From NCBI RefSeq assembly GCF_032854445.1, contig NC_088306.1:29423764-29487763 (forward strand): a DNA stretch of 64,000 nucleotides, read 5' to 3'. Position 1 is the stretch's first letter. Every line of letters begins with the position of its first letter. The translations under genes and the position numbers were made by a program. Shown in pieces: positions 55,898 through 64,000 of the stretch. Under the pieces are notes generated by a model. That model did no database searches. It saw nothing but the letters and a program-made list of their open reading frames with translations, and was not told where the DNA came from. Origin of the DNA: Liolophura sinensis. Lineage: Eukaryota; Mollusca; Polyplacophora; Chitonida; Chitonidae.

Positions 55898-58530
55898 TCA
55901 CAATGCAGATCGCCAGAGATTCTGAACGCTCTGTCCATACCTGCCAACGAGAGTGTTATACTCATTGTAAAATTTGAGAAACTCAGAATGAAGGCGTTTG
56001 AAGTATCCTTGACAAACTAGTTTTTGAACTAGCAACTTGTGACGCAGATTAAAGTCATCACAATTAACGCAAGATCTGACAAATGTTACAAGGCGAGATA
56101 TGTATACGCCATATGCAGGACCCTTTGGTATATTGCTATCTAAATAAGGATAATTTACAATATCAAAATTGAAATTATCCCTTTTGTCGTAAAGGCTTCG
56201 TGAAAGGAGACCTTGTCCGTCTTTTGTACAGATATAGATCCAAATAAGATGTACCATCAGGACTATCTGTTGCCTCCTTTAAATCCAGTGAAGGCGGATA
56301 GATTTCCTTTACCGCCTTAGCAATATGGGGATTATTTAACGCCAGTAGATCATCAATATACCGTTTGGTAAACAAAAAGGATCGAGCTATAAAGATATTA
56401 CTTTTAAGTAATTTCTGCATATAGTCGTATTCATATGAAAACAGGTATAGGTCTGCCAAAAGAGGCGCACAATTGGTACCCATTGGAATACCTATGCACT
56501 GTTGGTAAATGGTATCTCCGAATTTCACATAGATGTTATTAATGAGAAATTCAAGTAATTCAATAAATAATGTAACATCCCATGAGTGTTAACCTTTATA
56601 AAGAGTAGAACTAAAGAGAGCCTTATTGCTTCTGACGTTAATGTAACGGTGACCAGTTTTAGTAAATACCGAGACAATTAACGACGATATTCTTTCAATA
56701 AGATCTTTGTGAGGAATCGTAGTATAGAGAGTAGAGAAGTCCCATGTGGATACGTCTTTGTACGGTATATGCATATGAGCATCGAGTTCTTCTGTAAGAC
56801 GTTTGGAGTTGTTAAGAATCCACATGCAGTTGACACCTGATTTTTTGTTATGGCACAACAATACTTATTCCAAAATGACTTTAATTCTTGTAACGCTTTT
56901 GTAAGTAGGGTTGACAAGAGTTTGGTGGTACAACTTCTTGAACCTGCAATAAATCGAGCCTTGTATGGGGATTTATGCATTTTAGGAAACCAGTAAAGTT
57001 GTGGTATTTCTGTGTGATGGGTAGGTATATTTATGCGCCTTTCTTTAAGAAAGGTTTTGTGTTTGTTAAATAGTTTATCCAGATTACATGTAGTAGCAGA
57101 ATACGTGGATGTCGTGGTAGACGCACATTGCTCTTGAACAAGAATTTGATAATAATAGTTCTTGCAAATAAAGATGACATTATTAGGAGCCTTGTCTGCT
57201 ACAGTGATGACAAATTTACTATGAAGGTCAGCGAGTGTTTCTTGCACAGAGGGATCCTTCAGAACCTGTTTAAGTTTAGGTAGAGCATCAATGTCTAAAC
57301 GGTGTATAGTTAAACTAATTCTCTTTTTGACAATCTCAAGCCAATCATTAAATACCGAAGAATCCACTTTCTCCCGTTTTGACCATTCCTTAACATACTC
57401 CTCAAGTGCCGAGATGATTTTTTTTTGTTTGATAGAATGTTGACATTACTCTTTTCTCTATACTTAGGACCCCTCACAAAGAGATTCCTTAAATCATGAT
57501 TCTTAATAATATTAAGGTCACCAGTCAAGACATGTATACATTTGTCGTAGGTAAAAACTGAGGATTCACAATCACAGTTATAGCCGGCAGAAGTATACGT
57601 CGCCAAATCGAACTCCTTGATGGCCTGGGAATAATTGAAAATTTTGGAAGCGATAGGCTTTGTATATTCATAGGATATGCAAGGTGGCTTTGGATATTAA
57701 AATAATTAGGCACAGCACTGTGAACATCAGGTTCATTAAAGATGCGTGGTAGGTTAATTACATCAAGGCGACTGTCTAAATACTTTATCTTCAGAAAGAG
57801 TCGATCGTGTAGAGTTTCAATTGTAGTTACAGCAATTGTAGTTACAGGGAGATACAATCGAAAATACGATATGTCTTGACACAGACGTGCAAGGTGAGGT
57901 GGTACATTAAAATTGTGTATGTTATTGGATACGTCTTGAACGACCTGTTTTAGCAAGTTCAGTGGCAGTGCATATAATACTGTGCGTAGAGCATGCATGC
58001 TATTGGCGTCAAACGACAATCCTACTAAATAGCTAACTGTAACGTGTTTGTGAATCATGTTTCTGTTGAACTTCCTCCTACCATGACTGCGAGGTCTACG
58101 TTTATGGTATTTTGAATAAATTTGTTACGATGGAGTCATATGGTTGGCTAGATGTTAGATTGTCGATTCCCATAACGTTATCATTCAACCCATATGGGAA
58201 GACTGAACTAATCTCTAGCATCCAGAAAAGCTGAAAAGTCACGGATTTTACGTTCAAATTCGACATCAGTCTCATTTGTTGATGGATAAACCGATTCCAT
58301 TATTTGAATACTGAAATGGTCCCAGTCATGGTCGGAGGCAGAGAAATGCTTGCCTATTAGCAATTGTTTCTTGCGCACGGACTTACGGTGCCCGTCCACC
58401 CGTAAATGTAGTTTCTGGGTGGTCTTCCCAACATACTGCTGACCACACTACATGTTGAAGACAGCGCAGACAGTTTGTTTACATGGTTCGTGGATGCAGG
58501 TGTTACTCACTCAAAAGTCACTTCAAAATG
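55898..58530 (-). mobile_element. Penelope-like retroelement with GIY-YIG on the N-terminal side (Naiad-type), degraded
   Basis: Reading the minus strand from 58530, CIHEPCKQTVCAVFNM (then a stop), CGQQYVGKTTQKLHLRVDGH and GKHFSASDHDWDHFSIQI form a GIY-YIG endonuclease with YVG, R and H positions. FPYGLNDNVMG (58180) follows, then FLKIKYLDSRLDVINLPRIF, YTKPIASKIFNYSQA, YNCDCESSVFTY and VLTGDLNIIKNHDLRNLFVR. The Penelope RT core is next: ITVADKAPNNVIFICKNYYY, YWFPKMHKSPYKARFIAG, motif A STWDFSTLYTTIP (56750), motif B GIPMGTNCAPLLADL (56490) and catalytic YIDDL (56360). SYLDLYLY and a C-terminal tail end it at about 55898. Frameshifts (near 57600, 57350, 56870, 56560, 56200) and stops inactivate it. 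Most Penelope elements carry GIY-YIG at the C-terminus; the permuted order fits the Naiad/Chlamys group. Confidence 0.88.
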
Positions 58531-58559
58531 TTTAAAGAGTTCTGATCACCGCTGTCACT

Positions 58560-60645
58560 ATGCGTCATTCTTCGTATGTAACGAAAAAGTAAGAAAGGAA
58601 GGTAGAGAGTAGACCAAACTGTCGAGGACTTTACTACATGAGGTTGTACTGCAAGCTTAGGGAGCAGAGAGTAGATCATGCCGTGGAGGGCTTTACTACA
58701 TGAGGTTGTACTGTAAGCTTAGGTAGCAGAGAGTAGATCATGCCGTGGAGGACTTCTCTACATGAGGTTGTACTGCAAGCTTAGGGAGCAGAGAGTAGAT
58801 CATACCGTGCAGGACTTTACTACATGAAGTTGTACTGCAAGCTTAGGTAGCAGAGAGTAGATCATGCCGTGGAGGACTTCTCTACATGAGGTTGTACTGC
58901 AAGCTTAGGGAGCAGAGAGTAGATCATGCCGTGCAGGACTTTACTATGTGAGGTTGTACTGCAAGCTTAGGGAGCAGAGAGTAGATCATGCCGTGGAGGA
59001 CTTCTCTACATGAGGTTGTACTGTAAGCTTAGGTAGCAGAGAGTAGATCATGCCGTGGAGGACTTCTCTACATGAGGTTGTACTGCAAGCTTAGGTAGCA
59101 GAGAGTAGATCATACCGTGGAGGACTTTACTACATGAAGTTGTACTGCAAGCTTAGGGAGCAGAGAGTAGATCATGCCGTGGAGGACTTCTCTACATGAG
59201 GTTGTACTGCAAGCTTAGGTAGCAGAGAGTAGATCATACCGTGCAGGACTTTACTACATGAAGTTGTACTGCAAGCTTAGGGAGCAGAGAGTAGATCATG
59301 CCGTGGAGGACTTCTCTACATGAGGTTGTACTGCAAGCTTAGGTAGCAGAGAGTAGATCATGCCGTGGAGGGCTTTACTACATGAAGTTGTACTGTAAGC
59401 TTAGCAAGCAGAGAGTAGATCATGCCGTGGAGGACTTTACTACATGAGGTTGTACTGCAAGCTTAGGGAGCAGAGAGTAGATCATGCCGTGGAGGACTTC
59501 TCTACATGAGGTTGTACTGTAAGCTTAGGTAGCAGAGAGTAGATCATGCCGTGGAGGACTTCTCTACATGAGGTTGTACTGTAAGCTTAGGTAGCAGAGA
59601 GTAGATCATGCCCGTGGAGGACTTCTCTACATGAGGTTGTACTGCAAGCTTAGGTAGCAGAGAGTAGATCATACCGTGGAGGACTTTACTACATGAAGTT
59701 GTACTGCAAGCTTAGGGAGCAGAGAGTAGATCATGCCGTGGAGGACTTCTCTACATGAGGTTGTACTGCAAGCTTAGGTAGCAGAGAGTAGATCATACCG
59801 TGCAGGACTTTACTACATGAAGTTGTACTGCAAGCTTAGGGAGCAGAGAGTAGATCATGCCGTGGAGGACTTCTCTACATGAGGTTGTACTGCAAGCTTA
59901 GGTAGCAGAGAGTAGATCATGCCGTGGAGGGCTTTACTACATGAAGTTGTACTGTAAGCTTAGCAAGCAGAGAGTAGATCATGCCGTGGAGGACTTTACT
60001 ACATGAGGTTGTACTGCAAGCTTAGGGAGCAGAGAGTAGATCATGCCGTGGAGGACTTCTCTACATGAGGTTGTACTGTAAGCTTAGGTAGCAGAGAGTA
60101 GATCATGCCGTGGAGGACTTCTCTACATGAGGTTGTACTGTAAGCTTAGGTAGCAGAGAGTAGATCATGCCCGTGGAGGACTTCTCTACATGAGGTTGTA
60201 CTGCAAGCTTAGGTAGCAGAGAGTAGATCATACCGTGGAGGACTTTACTACATGAAGTTGTACTGCAAGCTTAGGGAGCAGAGAGTAGATCATGCCGTGG
60301 AGGACTTCTCTACATGAGGTTGTACTGCAAGCTTAGGTAGCAGAGAGTAGATCATACCGTGCAGGACTTTACTACATGAAGTTGTACTGCAAGCTTAGGG
60401 AGCAGAGAGTAGATCATGCCGTGGAGGACTTCTCTACATGAGGTTGTACTGCAAGCTTAGGTAGCAGAGAGTAGATCATGCCGTGGAGGGCTTTACTACA
60501 TGAAGTTGTACTGTAAGCTTAGCAAGCAGAGAGTAGATCATGCCGTGGAGGACTTTACTACATGAGGTTGTACTGCAAGCTTAGGGAGCAGAGAGTAGAT
60601 CATGCCGTGGAGGACTTCTCTACATGAGGTTGTACCGCAAGCCGA
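58560..60645 (+). repeat. 62-bp satellite, ~33 units, with 559-bp higher-order repeat
   Basis: Unit AGGTTGTACTGCAAGCTTAG + GGAGCAGAGAGTAGATCATG + CCGTGGAGGACTTCTCTACA + TG. Diagnostic variants recur at a fixed distance: TTAGCAAGCA at 59401, 59960 and 60519, and GCCCGTGGAGG near 59611 and 60170. The higher-order unit is therefore nine monomers (eight of 62 and one of 63). Each unit has a HindIII-type AAGCTT. The array abuts the 5' side of the Penelope-like element. Confidence 0.95.
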
Positions 60646-60653
60646 GAGAGCAG

Positions 60654-60983
60654 TCATTGCTTGGCTACGTGGATGCCAACTGTAGGGAGCAGTTGTTGCT
60701 TATACATACATGTATTATGACAACCTTTACATTTAGAAGAAAACAAGCATGTGTCTGTTGTCCGTAAATTTTCACTGTGGCATCGATATTTATCGATTAA
60801 ACTTAAAGTAGCAGAAATAGCGTCCTCCCTACGAGTTTGGTACCCTAAACTTTCGCTCCCATTCTTTTTCTTGAGCATTTCTCTGCTGCAGACAATTCTT
60901 TTCTTGTCTATTCTATTTGAAGTGTTTCCCCCATAATTACTCAAGAAATTTATATCGCAGACGTCGTACCTAACATCAGTCAA
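60654..60983 (-). CDS. Hypothetical Cys-rich ORF, doubtful
   Basis: A 109-codon minus frame ends with CLFSSKCKGCHNTC, a small cysteine cluster, and starts at an internal Met after a stop. I do not recognise it. It lies directly upstream (in the minus sense) of the 62-bp satellite and the Penelope-like element, so it could be a displaced 5' piece of that element or a chance frame. No splice or promoter evidence. Confidence 0.2.
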   Translation of the reverse strand: MTDVRYDVCDINFLSNYGGNTSNRIDKKRIVCSREMLKKKNGSESLGYQTRREDAISATLSLIDKYRCHSENLRTTDTCLFSSKCKGCHNTCMYKQQLLPTVGIHVAKQ

Positions 60984-61379
60984 ATGATTTCGTCTGTATC
61001 ATCATGATTATATATTTACAACATCAACGACTGAGTAAACTTCGGAAATCTGAGAAATTTAGGAAAATACTGGATAGCGATTGTTATCAAGTGAACTTTA
61101 TCTATTAAATAATGGCCTAGGTGTTTTACAAATGATAGCAGGAATTCACGTGACAGAGTATAGATGTAACGAATTCGTCCTTTGTCCAGAAAGAGTAAAG
61201 GCACTGGTCCGTGTTAGGCACGTTGGCTTCCAGGGCGAAGCGTCATTATTTGTAGACGATGAACCAGTCTCTTTTCAAATCGCAAATCGCGTTGGTTATT
61301 CACACTACTGACACAATATATATCTTGCTAATCAGTCGCATTGGAAATCGGAATCATCTGTAAATTAAGGCGTCAGACA
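60984..61379. other. Intergenic, nothing recognised
   Basis: Overlapping small frames on both strands (76 codons + at 61081-61311), no domain. Confidence 0.4.
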
Positions 61380-61580
61380 GATGGCCGTCATCTAGCCGTC
61401 AACAAAATGGAAATTTGCCGGTCAGTAATCGCAAGACCAATGTCTAAAGCACCGTTCAACACCAATTTAAAAAGAAATTTTGCATATAAGAAAGAAAGAA
61501 AGAGTCATGCAGACAGAAGCAGTCAACTGTTTTCCGGTCAGCCAGAAAGACAGAAGACACTTCGGCACTTATAAAAAGAC
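61380..61580 (+). repeat. Dispersed repeat family D copy
   Basis: TAGCCGTCAACAAAATGGAA, GTCAGTAATCGCAAGACCAA and AGCACCGTTCAACACCAATT match the family D core. An (AAAG)n-like stretch (AAGAAAGAAAGAAAGAGTCA) follows. Confidence 0.72.
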
Positions 61581-62039
61581 TGCACATACTTTAGTTGTCT
61601 CCGTCAAGGAAGTTATATCTTTGACGGCAAACATTCCCCCTGTCTGTCTTTCAGCCAACCGGATCCAAGCACGAGTTCACTACATATTTTTCATGAAACG
61701 ATCCTCAAACCGCCAATGTAATATTTATCCGATAGTTTTTAGTGTCTAGCAGATTAGTGTCTAGCAGATTAGTGACCTGAACTTAGTTTAAATTTATATA
61801 CTTATATAATTTATATTTGTATTGGCAAACGATCAACAGGACCGGATAACAAGCTCTACAAGTTACAGGACATGATTCACACAAATAATTACACAAGAGT
61901 TCGAGAAAGATACCTTCGTTTTCTAATATTCAAAGGAAAATAAATAAGGCGGAAAGAGGAGGATAACAGAAAGGCATAAGCAAGTGGGAAACGTAGAGGG
62001 AAAAAGGTGAGGTAATTTTAAAGTAGAATGAAAATCGAA
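61581..62039. other. Intergenic, nothing recognised
   Basis: A short tandem TAGTGTCTAGCAGAT occurs twice near 61738-61770. No gene. Confidence 0.45.
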
Positions 62040-62405
62040 ATGCACCACTTGTTAAATGAATTGAGCAAATGACTGTGTGCTTTGAATGGTTCAGTATTTA
62101 CAACAAATGACCTGGTACGGTAAGGCGGAGGATCGACCCCAGAGACGAAAGATAAAAAAGTGCAAATTTCAAAATCAGAAGTGTAAAACTTGGTCGAATA
62201 ACCCACAAAAGTTATATTGCCATTAAAGAGATCTTTTCTTGATAATAAGTCACCAAAAATACACACTCGACCAAAAACGCCAATTTTTCGAACAGTATGA
62301 AGATCAATGTTAACCAGAAAAATATATTTACTGGAAGTTTCATATGTGTATTTCTACATGCTGTCAACGTTTCGTTTTGGTTAACGTTTGTCTTCATATG
62401 TAAAA
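62040..62405 (+). repeat. Dispersed repeat family G, copy 2
   Basis: Collinear with 45340-45725 (AAAAAGTGCAAATTTCAAAA, AAAGTTATATTGCCATTAAA, AAAAACGCCAATTTTTCG, TTTTGGTTAACGTTTGTCTT). Confidence 0.8.
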
Positions 62406-64000
62406 AATAAATTTTATAATGTGGTGTTTAGCGCTCCAACAGTTTTGCATGTTAAAGTATTTGTTGTACAATGCAGGGGAGATAAACAGGTTTGTAACTC
62501 TTGTTTTTTCTCGGGTGACTTTTGTGTTGTCTGAAAGCAAGTGTGATCTGAAGCTGAAAGCGGTGAATTTTCCGGAGATTTCTCTGTCAAATTCCTTGTC
62601 TTGCAGCCCTAATCATTACGTCCACCCCGTTTTACCAACATGGTAGGTTTATCTTTCTGTTTAGTGACGTTCCAAAAACGTATCATTAGGACTTTAATAA
62701 TTGGTTATTGCCTGTAAATTGTTAGATGAAGTGAAGTCACATGGTACCGTAGTTTTGCTAATGGTTTGTTATACTGCACCAGCCATACACGTCAACATTG
62801 TCTCATGATGATTTTCTATAAATCAGAGTTGGTGTTTTGTGCATTGTTTAGAGTAATGTTTGACGTAGAGTCATGCATGTTTTACTCCAGCTGATTATAA
62901 AACTGAAGATAAAAGTGTCTTGTTGTGCATTGTCGTTAAAACCATATATGTGTTTATACTGCACATAATGTACAGGTATATGTTAGTTGGGTGCAGAGCT
63001 GTGATTGAGACACTGTTGTTCTGTTTATTACCGTCAGTTGTTACGAACCTAGTATTTAAACATTGTATTTTTTTTTACCGGGTCAATGCTACATTTTTCC
63101 CTCTATGTACGATATAACCTGCGCTGTAATTCAGTCGAGCGCTCTCGAGCCTTCAGTCTTATGTTTATTGTCATTGTAAATAGAGTGTACATTCTGGATA
63201 TATGCGTCGCTGTTGTAAAGAGGTTTACCATCAAACCATTCAGAATTTTCTTTCACATTTTCTATAAATATGAGCGACGGAGTTATGAAGTTCGCAGTGA
63301 TTTACTCAAGTTCACCTAAGAGCAGTCATATTTACTGTTATCCATTGTGAAGGATTTTACAGCGTCTGGAAATGTCGGCTTTCACCCCATTAGACATTCG
63401 TCACTGGTACTCCATTTTCTGTACGTAACACTTTGTGAGCTTGTGTTTCGCCACCTAATTGACATTTTTAGACGTTATTTTAGATCTTGTATTGCTCATT
63501 GTCTCTTTGTGCGATCTCTAAAAGTGACTTTGTGTATATTTCCATGGAGTGAAACGCACATTGACAGCTCGGCATCACGGACACGACTGTTAACTCGTCC
63601 GTCCTGAGAAGTTACATCTTCACAGGCATGGTTGATAAACATCGTCAGCGGGGAATTCATCCTGACTGTGGATTCTAGATTTACGGAATAGCCGGAATAT
63701 TCCATGCGGATTGAACGCTGTCTTCAACAAGAGACTATCTCTACGTTTGTAATTATTTGTATTGTGTTGTATATCGTCAGTTTTATTATCTGTATGTTTT
63801 GTTACAACATATGAACTGAACTCATCCAAGCGTCTTCGTGTTTCTTTGTTTGATCTTGTGTTGGGTCTGTCGCTGATCTCAGAGCTAAACAAGCCAGTTG
63901 TTTCTCATCTTTACTCTCCGATACTGGTACCCTTACCCAACCATGAAAACAACATGAAAATCTAATGGAAACCCCATGAAACCCACATGAAAACTCTATG
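62406..64000. other. ~1.6 kb to window end without recognisable gene
   Basis: T-rich with several 60-90-codon frames and no domain. It could be an untranslated or LTR-like region. The last 60 bases show loosely repeated CATGAAAAC motifs and may be the start of another array cut by the window. Confidence 0.4.

Overview
The window is non-coding-rich, AT-leaning animal DNA. No bacterial operon or compact gene layout is visible. Many diverged copies of a tRNA-derived SINE (arginine-free A-box/B-box head, tail reading TTTGATTGGTGTTTTACGCC in reverse), minisatellites, degenerate retroelements and single-exon rhodopsin-type GPCR relics point to a lophotrochozoan, most likely a marine mollusc. The species cannot be fixed from the sequence.

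Layout. Positions 1-4958 and 34035-39410 are the two arms of a very large, diverged inverted repeat, each about 5 kb, with a spacer of about 29 kb. The outer end of each arm is a 41-bp tandem array. The left arm may run on beyond the window. Inside the spacer lie a GPCR pseudogene (5588-6689), a 48-bp array (7080-8150), an hAT-transposase relic whose own coding sequence has been amplified into 17 exact 88-bp repeats (10255-12400), a Penelope 3' fragment (13190-13460), and a 2-kb direct duplication (16085-18112 and 24193-26200). That duplication flanks a nearly intact single-exon GPCR (20065-21080) and a 40-bp array (22200-23640). The spacer ends with a second GPCR fragment (30774-30955) and a non-LTR retrotransposon relic (31060-33990), whose endonuclease codons are split by 48 copies of a 25-bp repeat derived from those same codons. 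To the right of the inverted repeat are more minisatellite-bearing composite elements, a third GPCR relic (47806-48125), a decayed Ty3/Gypsy element (51785-55135), a Penelope-like element with GIY-YIG at the N-terminal side (55898-58530), and a 62-bp satellite with a 559-bp higher-order period (58560-60645).

The only convincing host protein-coding sequences are the GPCR family (one near-complete gene and three relics, all on the + strand) and a small Rac-type GTPase exon (54108-54215, minus). The Rac exon sits between the gag and pol parts of the Gypsy element and has a SINE inserted near its 3' end.

Two themes stand out. First, a modular non-autonomous element (terminus with TAATTA, then modules A, B and C, then a distal end) occurs at about a dozen places, and different copies have tandemly amplified different modules. 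Second, at least two transposon relics (hAT and LINE) have expanded a short piece of their own coding region in place. SINE insertions with target-site duplications in one inverted-repeat arm, and empty sites in the other, give an internal relative chronology.
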